DNA of 64,000 nucleotides, taken from Zasmidium citrigriseum. Taxonomy: Eukaryota; Ascomycota; Dothideomycetes; Mycosphaerellales; Mycosphaerellaceae. The stretch's first letter is position 1; each line of letters opens with the position of its first letter. Below are positions 10,291 to 19,563 of the stretch, piece after piece. The notes under the pieces are model-generated. The model searched no databases. It was given only the letters and a program-made list of their open reading frames with translations, and was not told the DNA's origin. The stretch lies in contig NHNW01000005.1 in NCBI GenBank assembly GCA_002786025.1, positions 124,001 through 188,000 of the forward strand, given 5' to 3'. The position numbers were made by a program, and so were the translations under genes.

Positions 10291-12150
10291 ATGGCCGTCC
10301 GCAAGAATCTCCTCGCAGCCATCCTGGCTCTGAGTGCCACCACGGCATCATGTCAGAACACCACGACCAACACAACATTCCCCTACAAAGATGCATCCCT
10401 CTGCATCTCCGCCCGAATCGAAGACCTGCTATCAAGAATGACGCTCGAAGAGAAAGCCGGCCAACTCTTCCAAAACTCCCTGACCGTTGGCCCCAATGGC
10501 ACTCTGACTCCCGAGGATGAATCTTCCAACTCCACCGACAACCTCATCGGCACCAAACTCATGACCCACTTCAACCTGCGTGGCGACGTCGAGGACGTCC
10601 GCATGACCGCCGAATGGCACAACAGAATCCAGCAGCGGGCTCTGGAGACCCGACTTGGGATTCCTATCACACTCACCACTGACCCAAGACATGCCTTCAC
10701 AGAGAACATCGGCACCGGCTTCGCAGCCAACGCATTCAGTCAATGGCCCGAGAGTCTCGGTCTCGCAGCCCTTCGAAGTCCAGAGTGGGTACAGAAATTC
10801 GCAGAAGTAGCCCGAGAAGAATACCTCGCCATCGGCCTCCGCGGCGCTCTCCATCCCCAAATCGACCTCAGCACCGAATACCGCTGGGCCCGCATCGGTA
10901 ACACAATGGGCGAAGACGCAAACCTCACCTCCGAACTAGTCGTCGCCTACCTCAAAGGCTTCCACGGCGAGACCTTCGGCAAACACTCCGTGACCACCGT
11001 AACGAAACACTTCCCCGGCGGCGGGCCCATGGAGAATGGCGAGGACAGCCACTTCACCTACGGCAAAAACCAGACTTACCCCGGCGACAACTTCGAACAT
11101 CATTTGATACCTTTCAAGGCTGCTATTGCGGCTGGTGCGAGACAGATGATGCCCTACTACTCCCGTCCCATCGGCACAGAGTACGAGGAAGTCGGTTTCA
11201 GCTTCAACAAGGGTATCATCACGGATCTCCTCCGCGACGAACTCGGTTTCGAGGGCATCGTCGTCAGCGACTGGGGTCTCATCACAGATGGCTACATCGC
11301 CGGACAAGAAATGCCCGCTCGCGCCTGGGGCGTCGAATACCTCAGCGAACTGGAGCGCGCAGCCCGCGTCCTCGACGCAGGGGTCGATCAATTCGGCGGA
11401 GAAACTCGTCCGGAACTCATCGTCGAATTGGTCGAGACCGGCGTAATCCCAGAATCCCGTCTCGACGTCTCCGTCCGTCGTCTCCTGAAGGAAAAGTTTG
11501 AATTGGGTCTTTTCGATAACCCCTTCGTCGACGTCACGCAAGCAGACAAAATCGTCGGAAATCCCTACTTCGTCCGTCTAGGCGCTGAAGCTCAGCGTGC
11601 GGCATACACACTCCTGACCAACAACGCCTCGACGCTGCCCCTGGATCCCTCTACCGCACGCAAGGTCTACATCGAAGGTTTCAACGCAACATACCTCGAT
11701 GCCTTTCCCTCCTTAACCCTCACAACCTCCCCCGAAGAAGCGGATCTTGCACTGCTGAGGCTGCAGGCACCGTATGAGCCTCGTCCGGGGGGTTTTGAAG
11801 CGAACTACCACGCCGGAAGTCTCGAATACAACACCACCGAAAAAGCCCGGCAGAAAGCTATCTTCGACGCCGTACCTGTCTCAATCGTAGACATCTACCT
11901 CGATCGTCCAGCCGCTATACCCGAGATCGCTGAGCAGGCTACCGCGCTCCTAGGCTCTTTCGGCAGCTCGCCCGAGGCTTTCTTGGATGTTGTTTTTGGG
12001 GTTGAGGGGGCGGCGCCGAAGGGGAAGTTGCCTTTTGATCTCCCTCGAAGCACGCAAGCCGTGGAAGACAGCTACGAAGACGTACCATTCGACACCGCGA
12101 ATCCGGTGTTTAGGTTTGGGGATGGGTTGGCGTATGAGGAGACGTGCTGA
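10291..12150 (+). CDS. Secreted glycoside hydrolase family 3 enzyme (beta-glucosidase-like)
   Basis: Intronless 619-aa protein with a predicted signal peptide: basic start, a Leu/Ala core and Ala-Ser-Cys near residue 21. It is followed by Asn-Thr-rich sequence with possible N-glycosylation sites. The GH3 N-terminal barrel is clear: Leu-Leu-Ser-Arg-Met-Thr-Leu-Glu-Glu-Lys near residue 45, Asp-Pro-Arg-His-Ala, Pro-Gln-Ile-Asp-Leu-Ser, and Lys-His-Phe-Pro-Gly-Gly-Gly. The nucleophile motif Val-Val-Ser-Asp-Trp-Gly puts the catalytic aspartate at about residue 327. A shortened second domain follows, ending with Phe-Arg-Phe-Gly-Asp-Gly-Leu-Ala-Tyr, the usual GH3 C-terminal signature. There is no fibronectin-III extension, which makes it shorter than the common 700-870 aa fungal beta-glucosidases. 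Substrate (beta-glucoside, xyloside or other) cannot be fixed from sequence alone. Probable role: extracellular glycan degradation. Confidence 0.9.
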   Translation: MAVRKNLLAAILALSATTASCQNTTTNTTFPYKDASLCISARIEDLLSRMTLEEKAGQLFQNSLTVGPNGTLTPEDESSNSTDNLIGTKLMTHFNLRGDVEDVRMTAEWHNRIQQRALETRLGIPITLTTDPRHAFTENIGTGFAANAFSQWPESLGLAALRSPEWVQKFAEVAREEYLAIGLRGALHPQIDLSTEYRWARIGNTMGEDANLTSELVVAYLKGFHGETFGKHSVTTVTKHFPGGGPMENGEDSHFTYGKNQTYPGDNFEHHLIPFKAAIAAGARQMMPYYSRPIGTEYEEVGFSFNKGIITDLLRDELGFEGIVVSDWGLITDGYIAGQEMPARAWGVEYLSELERAARVLDAGVDQFGGETRPELIVELVETGVIPESRLDVSVRRLLKEKFELGLFDNPFVDVTQADKIVGNPYFVRLGAEAQRAAYTLLTNNASTLPLDPSTARKVYIEGFNATYLDAFPSLTLTTSPEEADLALLRLQAPYEPRPGGFEANYHAGSLEYNTTEKARQKAIFDAVPVSIVDIYLDRPAAIPEIAEQATALLGSFGSSPEAFLDVVFGVEGAAPKGKLPFDLPRSTQAVEDSYEDVPFDTANPVFRFGDGLAYEETC

Positions 12151-12584
12151 GTCTTTGTCAGCAGAGGGTAGAGGATCTAGTATAGATAGTAGAGTATTCA
12201 ACGATCTCGGTGATGATGAAGCGAACTGGGGAAGTTGTTGCGTGAGACTCAAAGAAGTGTGAATTGTGGGCCCTGTGGTCCAAGATTCGGGACGTCACTT
12301 CTTCGTGAAAGCTGAGGAATGAAACACTTTTCAACAACAATAACGTCATTTCATCACTGACTGATCGCAGGCTATCTGCCCAAGAGTCGATCCCAGTCAA
12401 GCAGCTTGCCCCTGCTACCGCTGCAATCCTAAGAAACAGAAGCACAAAATGCAAGAACACAAATGGGTATCATCGCTCCTTCCTGAACTCCCAAAACGCC
12501 ATGCCTCAAAACACTCATACCACAACTCTCCTATCCCTTTCCCTCTTCCTTTTCAATTCTCTCCCCTAATCGTCTTGCAGCTTC
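12151..12584. other. Convergent 3' flanks
   Basis: Tail-to-tail spacer between the GH3 gene and the Gln-rich gene. I see no gene or repeat. Confidence 0.5.
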
Positions 12585-14036
12585 TCATTCCACAAAATCC
12601 TCATCATTTGGATCATCGTCCGGGATATCCATCTTCCAGTCCTCGTCTTCCTCATCGTCGGAGATCCGCTCATTCTTAATGACGCGGGTGGAGCGACGAC
12701 GAGTGCTTGGTGGAGTAGTGACTTGCTGAGTAGTCGATGATGGTGATGATTCTGGTTGCTTTCGTGGAGGTGGGCGATTGGGGGTGGTCGAGGTAGGAGG
12801 TTGCTGGGCCATGGTGGACTGCTGATGAAATGCCGGCTGGGTCATCGGTTGGTATCCCGCTGGAGTCTGCTGCCGGGATTGCGATTGCTGCTGGAACTGT
12901 GGCTGGGTCATTTGTTGGTAGCCAGCCGGAGCTTGCTGAAGCTGGGCATTGATGCCAGAGCCCAATGAGTTGCTGGTATTCGCAGCAGGGGAGGCACCCG
13001 GCTGTGGAGCAGAAGAGCGTCGGAGAGCATCGACTCTGTTGTTGAGCGCCTGTGGGTGCTGGCCCAAAGCACCGAAGACCGCAGACAACGACCGGCCTTG
13101 CTGAAGCTGCTGCTGGATGTTCGCAGCGGAGAAGTTGCCAGAGTGGGACGCTGGAGACTGCTGCTGCTGCTGACCGGGAGCTGGCATGGTTGGCGGGAAT
13201 TGGGCTGGTTGAGCTGCGACCTGTACTGCTTGCTGGGCCTGAGCTCCTTGGTTCTGGCCACCTCCTGCCTGCTGATTCGGGCCAGGATTCGGAGCCGTCT
13301 GGCTGACCACGGGAATGTTCTTGGGATCAACATCGACTTGCACACCGAACCTGCCCATATAATCGGCGACGTCGATATGGGCGCCCAGCTTCTCCACAGC
13401 AAGCATCACCTGGAGCAGCACGTGCGGCTGGTCTTGCGGCGCCTTGAAGAGGAAGTTGGCCACAGCATCTCGAACTGCATCATGAAAAGCCGAATGAGCG
13501 CCGTACTCCTTCACCCAGCGGCTCTCCTTCCTCCATTCCTCGAAAGCCCGCAGGACCGGATTGTCTCCCTCTGCCCACCGGAGAACAAGGACCAGGTCGT
13601 CCAGGGTCACCGCCTCGTCGGAGATGATGCACGTCGCCCACAAGCCGTACAAGTGGTTGTAAAGTGCATTGTTCGACATGCAGTGCCGCGGAAGATAGCC
13701 GAATCTGGCCTCGAGTCCGACGAATATGCCCTTCAGGCGATCGAGGAGGCCCGGAACCGCTTGAGCGCCCCCGCGAATTGTCTCAAACAAGCAGAAAAGG
13801 CAGATCGCGAGAGCGGCGTGAGGGAGGCTGTCGTAGTTTTTGGCGCAGATGCGGTTGTACGCCGCCCTCACTTCGTTCTTCACCTCGCCATTCTCGAGGC
13901 AGCGCAACAGCTGGAAGAGGCTGTTGCCGCTCTGGTTGGCGCAAAATTGGGGGAAGAGTGCGCGCAGGCGCTCGAGGCGGGCGGCGGGCGTGAGGGCGGT
14001 GGGCGGGACGGCGGCAGGCGTGAGGGAAGCCATCAT
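12585..14036 (-). CDS. Uncharacterised Gln/Pro-rich protein, 483 aa
   Basis: Single-exon reading frame; the first ATG is at 14036. The open frame continues 14 codons upstream without another ATG and a CAAAG lies just before it, so a spliced upstream exon is possible. Residues 1 to about 220 are helical and folded-looking, with regular Leu/Ala/Trp spacing and several Cys. After this the chain becomes low-complexity Gln/Pro/Ser/Thr sequence with two near-identical repeats of Gln-Gln-Thr-Pro-Ala-Gly-Tyr-Gln-Pro-Met-Thr-Gln-Pro type. It then has a basic Arg-Arg-Arg-Ser-Thr-Arg patch and a very acidic tail (Asp-Asp-Glu-Glu-Asp-Glu-Asp-Trp). The layout of a helical domain, a Q-rich linker and a basic/acidic tail suggests a nuclear regulatory protein. 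This is inference only; I do not recognise the family. Confidence 0.8.
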   Translation of the reverse strand: MMASLTPAAVPPTALTPAARLERLRALFPQFCANQSGNSLFQLLRCLENGEVKNEVRAAYNRICAKNYDSLPHAALAICLFCLFETIRGGAQAVPGLLDRLKGIFVGLEARFGYLPRHCMSNNALYNHLYGLWATCIISDEAVTLDDLVLVLRWAEGDNPVLRAFEEWRKESRWVKEYGAHSAFHDAVRDAVANFLFKAPQDQPHVLLQVMLAVEKLGAHIDVADYMGRFGVQVDVDPKNIPVVSQTAPNPGPNQQAGGGQNQGAQAQQAVQVAAQPAQFPPTMPAPGQQQQQSPASHSGNFSAANIQQQLQQGRSLSAVFGALGQHPQALNNRVDALRRSSAPQPGASPAANTSNSLGSGINAQLQQAPAGYQQMTQPQFQQQSQSRQQTPAGYQPMTQPAFHQQSTMAQQPPTSTTPNRPPPRKQPESSPSSTTQQVTTPPSTRRRSTRVIKNERISDDEEDEDWKMDIPDDDPNDEDFVE

Positions 14037-14479
14037 GGGCGGCGTGCCGAATCTCTCGTACAGCGACAGGTTGGGCAACTTTGGTGTAACTTTTTTCGCT
14101 TGGGTATACTGCCGCTGTGCTGTTGGAGTGTCAGTCGATCATATACCCTGTTTTGTTTGCTCGAGGGGGTTGAAAGAAGGCGCTGGTGTGTGTTTTGGAA
14201 GATGCTGGCTTACCTTTTCGACTCGGTGCGTGGATGGTGGAAGAAAGTTCGAGGCGGAGGAAGAGGGGCTTCTTAAAGAATGGAGGTGTGGCTAGAAAGG
14301 CGCACAAACAATTTGCTTCTTGAGAGGGCCAATCAAAGAGCAGAGGTGAGGCGGGTAGGCGGGCCGAGCAAACTGCAGGGGTGGGCCGACTTTGTTCCGG
14401 TGAGTGAATGAAAAGCTGCGCTTTAGGGGGTGAATCTGTTTGCAACGACAATGATTGAGCTACTATTGATGTCTTGCAT

Positions 14480-14700
14480 CTAGGTATGCCGCAGCGCATT
14501 GTCTGAGAGATGATCCATCGTACTCTCTTGGACGCCTTGTTGGAGGGCGTAGAGCATACCGGCAAGCGTGCCCTTGTCGCAGTACTTCCAAAATATGGAT
14601 CTGCTGCACAAGATCGGGGGATCCAGAGCTCGAATGCCCTCGAGGTCGTACATCTGGACGAGGTGGTGCCATCTGAGCATTCGTCGAAGTCCGCGAGAAA
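14480..14700 (-). pseudogene. Possible remnant of a protein-kinase-like domain
   Basis: Short minus-strand frame that resembles the middle of a kinase N-lobe. It has a Leu-Arg-Trp-His-His-Leu-Val-Gln-Met-Tyr-Asp stretch (compare the usual His-Pro-Asn-Ile-Val pattern), then after about 20 residues Lys-Tyr-Cys-Asp-Lys-Gly-Thr-Leu, which fits the hinge region (Glu-Tyr-Cys-x-x-Gly-x-Leu). There is no glycine loop, no catalytic HRD or DFG motif, and the frame stops after about 30 further codons. No neighbouring exon completes it. It is most simply a decayed fragment, but chance similarity cannot be excluded. Confidence 0.25.
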
Positions 14701-14912
14701 AGTCGAGTCTTGCTGTTGCCCAGCGACGCCGTTTGCATGTGACGTAACGCTAAGGGAGAACTTCGGCGCAGCCGTAGAATGAGTATTATAGGTTGTTTTT
14801 CAATCTGTCAGTTTGTCTTCCGCAGTTGTGGTCTGACCCTGTTGGCAGCATGGTGCATTAAGGTTGACATCCTCAGGTCTCAAGTTCGAACGAACTGAGT
14901 CCGCCCTCCTTT

Positions 14913-15003
14913 TTGCAGTTTGGTTTGATTTTTTAGTGAGCGAACGTATTTACGACTGCTTGTTGCACTTTGCTTTTATTTTTGGGGCGAGCGAACGATA
15001 TTT
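14913..15003. repeat. Two imperfect tandem copies, 50-bp period
   Basis: A segment starting TTGCAGTTTGG at 14913 recurs 50 bp later as TTGCACTTTGC at 14963. Both continue through a T-rich run into GAGCGAACG followed by TATTT. About 38 bp are clearly related, with small indels. The segment is non-coding and its origin is unknown. Confidence 0.5.
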
Positions 15004-16043
15004 TGATCGAAGTTGAGCTGACTCAGGCTGATTGGTCGCACAATGGATACAACGAGGACGATCTTGGAAGAGCAGCTCAGTGACATATTGACATGGGATA
15101 GGTTCCATATTGTCTGAAAGGTGTCTGGGTGTTGGCGCAAGAAAAGTAAGCTCTGAAGCCGAAGATCAGATTCGCTAATGCATGAACTGCGACATGAAGC
15201 ACAAAAACATGACTACAACGAGCAGACTCCCGATCTCGAGAATCAGCGGAAGGCTGGCAAGAACTGCATACATACATGAGAAATAGCAGTCTGATCAGCG
15301 TCCATCGGCTGCTTGTGACTAAATTTCGTTACGTGACTTTTAGCGTTCGGAAGTGAGTGAATGTTGACTTCGGAAGTCTCGGCTCTTCAGCCGACGCTCT
15401 CCTCTTCTCGATCCGAACGCCAAGGCTGTCGCGACTTCTCTTTACAGCACAACTTCATCGATCGCATCAAGAATACATTGCTCAAATCCGAAATGGCATT
15501 GCCGGCGAAGAGGTTGCAACTGAATCCCTCGGTCCGAGATTCGGGAGTCGCTGCTTACAGTCTACGGCCCAGACTCGATTGTGTGGGCAGGTAGAATGCC
15601 TCAGTCGCTGAACGAGAAAGCGCGAACGTAGGAGTCATCTCACATCGCTTGGAGCCAGCCGCTGACTATGAACAATAGGGATGATTCAGGCTGCTCCGTT
15701 TTTGAAGACGCTGGAGGTTCAACAGCAAACGTTGATTCTGTTTGACTCCTCATTATGAGCACTGCTTACCGGCCCTCTTGCGTATGGAACTGACCATCAG
15801 ACCTATGGCGCCATCCCCGCTCCCCACAAACATTAGCGCCTCCAACAACTTGCGAAGAGAAGCGAAGATCGACATAGAAGTCCTTCAAGAGGAAATACTG
15901 GACCTCACTAACGGGAGCTTGATTTTCTTTTCTCGGAATCACTTGGTCAGTCGTCGGCAACCGTTCGCAAGGCTCGAAGAATTGAGGTCAATCTATGGCA
16001 GCCTTTGGGAAAACTTAACATGTATGGCTGCTGCTGAGATGAC

Positions 16044-16050
16044 TATAAAG
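16044..16050 (+). promoter_or_regulatory. TATA box of the carboxylesterase gene
   Basis: TATAAAG lies 70 nt upstream of the ATG at 16114, a typical position for a fungal TATA element. Confidence 0.5.
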
Positions 16051-16113
16051 GAGAGCCAGCGTCTCCAGTCAGCGCCGCGTAGCAAGTCATTCTTACCCTG
16101 ACCTTCGTTCGAT

Positions 16114-17980
16114 ATGCATTTCCGCAACGCAGCCGTGGCCGTAGCAGGCCTCGCTAGCCTCTGCAATGGTCTTTCAACAACGATGGAACTCGACTACGGC
16201 ACCTTCAAAGGCCGCAACGACCTCCTCACCAGCTCCACCAGCTTCCTGGGAATGCCCTTTGCCAAAGCAGGCCGACTCGAGAACCCTCGCTTGATCGGTC
16301 CCCAAGACAAGCTCTCTGGTGTGCAAGACGCCACGGACTATGGCCCAGCCTGCCCTCAACAGGAGCTTGTCGCTTCACCTCTGGAGCAGGGCAACGCCGA
16401 AGTTGGAGAACTTCTCGGCTTGATCGAGGCGACTGTACTACCGAACATCACCAGGCAGGCTGAAGATTGTTTGAGCATCAATGTTCAAGTACCTAAGGGT
16501 GTGAAGAGCACGGAAAAGTTGCCCGTGCTTATGTGGATTCATGGTGGTGGCTTCGAGTTGGGTTCTTCGGGCTCACTTGGCTCAGAGGCTACTGCTTTGC
16601 AGGGTGTCATCTATCAGGTCAGTAGACTCACCACCATCAGTATCAGCAATCTTTGGACTGACGATTCTCATTACAGGGAGCCAATCTCGTGCAGCGAAGC
16701 GTGCAGATGGGCAAGCCCGTTGTCTTCGTCTCCGCGAACTACCGTCTGAACTTCTTTGGTACTCTCGCATCCAAGGAGATCACCGATGCAGGTGTTCCAA
16801 ATCTCTTCTTGAAAGATCAGGATGTTGCTTTTGCTTGGGTTCAGAAGTACATTTCAAAGTTCGGAGGAGACCCATCCAAGGTCACCGTCTTCGGAGAGTC
16901 TGCCGGCGCCATGTCGACGACCACGCACATGGTTTTGAGAAATGGGGATGTCAGTGGCAAGTTCCGTGCTGCTTGGGTATTCAGTGGACCGGTAAGTCGT
17001 CACCTCATCTACTTTTCCAGACTGGTCGCTGACCGATGTCATCCCAGGTCCCCAAAGTCCTCGACTACACCCACGCTCAGCCCGTGTTTGACCGATTGAT
17101 GGAGAGGATTGGCTGTGGGAGCGCCGGCGACAAGCTTGCCTGCGCAAAGGCTGCACCATACGAAAGCATCTACGCTGCCGTCCAAGGCGAGACCAACTTC
17201 CTGTCCTACACTGCTACACTTGTGCCCTGGTACCCAAGACCTGACGGCAAATACCTCGTCGACGACCCAGCCAAGCTGACAGCCCAAGGCAAAGTCGCCA
17301 AGATCCCCTTTGTCATTGGCAACATGGTCGACGAAGGCACTCTCTTCTCTCTCGTCAACCAGCTCAACGTCACGACCAACCAAGACATCGTCAACTACTT
17401 CCAAGAGGTCTACTGGCAGAAGACTCCACGCAGTCTGATCGAACAGCTCGTCGGCCTCTACTCGGACAACCCAGCCGACGGCTCACCATACGACACCGGT
17501 CTCAACAACCAGCTCGGACCCAAGTATAAGAAGATCGCCTCCATGATCGGTGACTACACCTTCACATCCGGTCGTCGCACACTTCTCAACGTCACTTCCG
17601 GTCGTCAGAATACCTGGTCCTACCAGATCAAGCAGAGCCTCCCACTCCTCGGCCAGATCTCGCTCTTGAACCCAACTCAACTTAACAATCTGCCAATTCT
17701 CGGGTCCTTCCACATCTCAGACGTCGTGCTCAATGCCTTCGGAACGATTCCACCGGCGCTAAGCAAGAACAGCCTCAACATTATGAGCAGCCTCATTACA
17801 TTTGCGAACAATCTGGATCCAAATACTCAGGGTCTTGGTCTGCCTACTTGGCCGAAGTACAATCCACAGTCGCCACAGCAGTTTCAGTTCCGCGAGGATG
17901 GATGTCGGCTTATTGGTGATGATTATCGCAAGACGCAGATGGATTTCCTTGAGAGGAATGCGGCTCAGTTGAGGGCTTGA
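16114..17980 (+). CDS. Secreted type-B carboxylesterase/lipase
   Basis: Alpha/beta-hydrolase of the cholinesterase-like type-B family, 583 aa, from exons 16114-16617, 16677-16991 and 17048-17980 (59- and 56-nt introns, all in frame). A signal peptide covers about residues 1-19. The oxyanion-hole motif His-Gly-Gly-Gly-Phe is present in exon 1. The nucleophile motif Gly-Glu-Ser-Ala-Gly places the catalytic serine at about residue 243 in exon 2. The acidic residue is probably the Glu in Val-Asp-Glu-Gly-Thr-Leu-Phe, and the histidine the one in Gly-Ser-Phe-His-Ile-Ser-Asp-Val in exon 3. Conserved cysteines (Ala-Cys-Pro and Glu-Asp-Cys-Leu) match the first disulfide of the family. The usual Gly-Glu-Ser-Ala-Gly-Gly has Ala as the last residue. 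It probably cleaves lipid or xenobiotic esters outside the cell; the substrate is unknown. Confidence 0.93.
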
Positions 17981-18379
17981 GTACGGTGAGAAAAGGGCTG
18001 AGGATGAACAAAATCCAGCTGGCTGTCTTTTAGAATGTAATGAGACATGACTCTAGTCAGAGGCTCCTCGCCGACAATATTCGAAGTTAAGGTGCACTTA
18101 CGATCTCCATTCTCGTCTCTGATAAGGTTTGTTGCGTCTCCCTTCAAGTTCTTCAGGGTCCATCACGGTTCCTGCCAAAGTGACCACCAAGGTACTTTGC
18201 AACATTCGAAGCTTCCTTCCTTCCCTCAGCTTCCGCCTTCCACGATGACGTTGCCCGCCAAAAGCACAAACTTTTCATTTTGACGCGAGTGAAGGATTCA
18301 AACAACTGTCCATCAAGTCGGTTCAAGTATCTTGCTACGAAGCACCTGCCAACCGATATACAGTCTGACATAAGCGACT
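17981..18379. other. Intergenic region, esterase to phosphoglycerate mutase
   Basis: 399 bp of 3' flank and promoter between two genes in the same direction. It includes a C/T-rich stretch (about 18205-18245) of the kind common just upstream of expressed fungal genes. No other feature is seen. Confidence 0.45.
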
Positions 18380-19069
18380 ATGGGCGGCAAGTACAAACTC
18401 ATCATTCTCCGCCACGGCCGAAGCGAATGGAACGAAAAGAATCTCTTCACCGGCTGGGTGGACGTACCACTCAACGACGAGGGCCGTAAAGAAGCCATCC
18501 AAGCAGGCAAGCTTCTCAAGCAAGAAGGCTGGCTCCCAGACTTACTCTACACTTCCCTCCTTCGCCGAGCCATCGTCACAGCAAATCTGGCCCTCGACGA
18601 AGCCGATCGTCTCTGGATCCCGACCAAACGCCACTGGACTTTGAACGAGCGTCACTATGGCGGACTGCAAGGCTTGAACAAAGCCGAAGCCGCCGAGAAG
18701 AACGGCGAGGAGCAAGTGCATCTCTGGCGCCGCTCGTATGATATTCAGCCGCCGCCGACCTCTGAGGAGTATCGGAAGTCCGAGGACGATGGGCGGTATG
18801 CTTCGCAGGGCATCTCAGTGCCGCCGACCGAGTGCTTGAAGGATGTGTTGGAGAGGGTGTTGCCGTACTGGAAGAGCGATATTGTTCCGGATCTCAAGTC
18901 GGGGAAGACGGTGCTGATTGCTGCTCACGGCAACTCGCTAAGAGCTTTGATGAAGGACCTCGAGGGTATCAGCGATGAAGAGATTCCGAAGGTTGAGATT
19001 CCGACAGGCGTGCCGATTTTGTATGAGTTGGATGACAGCTTCAAGGGCAAGGGAAGGCATCTTGGTTGA
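18380..19069 (+). CDS. 2,3-bisphosphoglycerate-dependent phosphoglycerate mutase
   Basis: Interconverts 3- and 2-phosphoglycerate in glycolysis and gluconeogenesis. It is an intronless, cofactor-dependent dPGM of 229 aa. The phosphohistidine motif is Leu-Arg-His-Gly (His12), followed by Arg14 where most family members have Glu or Gln, then Ser-Glu-Trp-Asn. The signature Leu-Phe-Thr-Gly-Trp-Val-Asp-Val, the catalytic Leu-Asn-Glu-Arg-His-Tyr-Gly, and the second histidine in Ala-Ala-His-Gly-Asn-Ser-Leu-Arg are all present, so the enzyme should be active. It lacks the Ala-rich C-terminal tail of yeast Gpm1 and ends soon after Tyr-Glu-Leu-Asp. From general knowledge, filamentous ascomycetes mostly rely on the unrelated cofactor-independent enzyme. 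The wording around Leu-Leu-Arg-Arg-Ala-Ile and the absence of introns recall bacterial GpmA. Horizontal origin is possible but untested. Confidence 0.93.
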   Translation: MGGKYKLIILRHGRSEWNEKNLFTGWVDVPLNDEGRKEAIQAGKLLKQEGWLPDLLYTSLLRRAIVTANLALDEADRLWIPTKRHWTLNERHYGGLQGLNKAEAAEKNGEEQVHLWRRSYDIQPPPTSEEYRKSEDDGRYASQGISVPPTECLKDVLERVLPYWKSDIVPDLKSGKTVLIAAHGNSLRALMKDLEGISDEEIPKVEIPTGVPILYELDDSFKGKGRHLG

Positions 19070-19563
19070 GCAATGTCAACGATGTGAGTTCTGAGGTCAT
19101 GATCATAGTGGTCTTAGTTCAAGTGGGTGAGTAAGATGTGGAGGTATAGTCAGCAATGCATGTGAAATCACTTGGCGATCAGCTCACTGCAGCGTTTTAG
19201 TTGATTACTGAACAACATTCACAAGAAAACGCCACTTACAACACGTCGGAACATTCCCTCGCAAGTATGTCCTTCCTTAAAGGCACTCAATGTTCTGATT
19301 AGGTTGTGTTGTACTTGTGCATGATTACGAGTAACCCCCAAACCTCCCATTACCAAGCCCTACACAATTTGGGGGCGCCGAATGGCTGACTGTGCTCGGG
19401 ACAACTAAACCACCATGCTGAACGCAACTAATCACTAAACTCCGTGAAACGATGGACCACGACTCTATAAAATGATGCGAAGGCTACCAAGAGAGAGGCA
19501 TCTACAACAAAGCTCATCAATCTCAGCAAGCAATCGTCCAGAGTCCTGAGCTAGAAGCCCACC
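19070..19563. other. Intergenic region with MDR gene promoter
   Basis: 494 bp that includes the TATA box at 19466 and the A-rich 5' leader of the following gene. I see no gene here. Confidence 0.45.
19466..19472 (+). promoter_or_regulatory. TATA box of the MDR oxidoreductase gene
   Basis: TATAAAA lies 98 nt upstream of the ATG at 19564. It is followed by an A/C-rich leader and an ACC ATG start context. Confidence 0.5.

Larger units (their letters stand above)
14037..16113. other. Gene-poor 2-kb interval
   Basis: Contains the kinase-like relic (14480-14700), a 50-bp-period imperfect duplication (14913-15003) and the TATA box of the esterase gene (16044). The remaining open frames, such as those near 15357-15611 and 15742-16101, show no family features. 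Confidence 0.45.

Noticed and set aside
9878..10435. 185-codon minus-strand frame overlapping the GH3 5' end
   Set aside because: It overlaps the GH3 TATA box and signal peptide codons, most of it is His/Arg/Cys-rich noise, and no family is recognised, although the last 30 codons look protein-like.
14843..14893. tRNA-like A-box (TGGCAGCATGG) and B-box-like TTCGAAC followed by a T run
   Set aside because: No acceptor stem or T-arm pairing can be drawn, and there is no room for an anticodon arm between the boxes.
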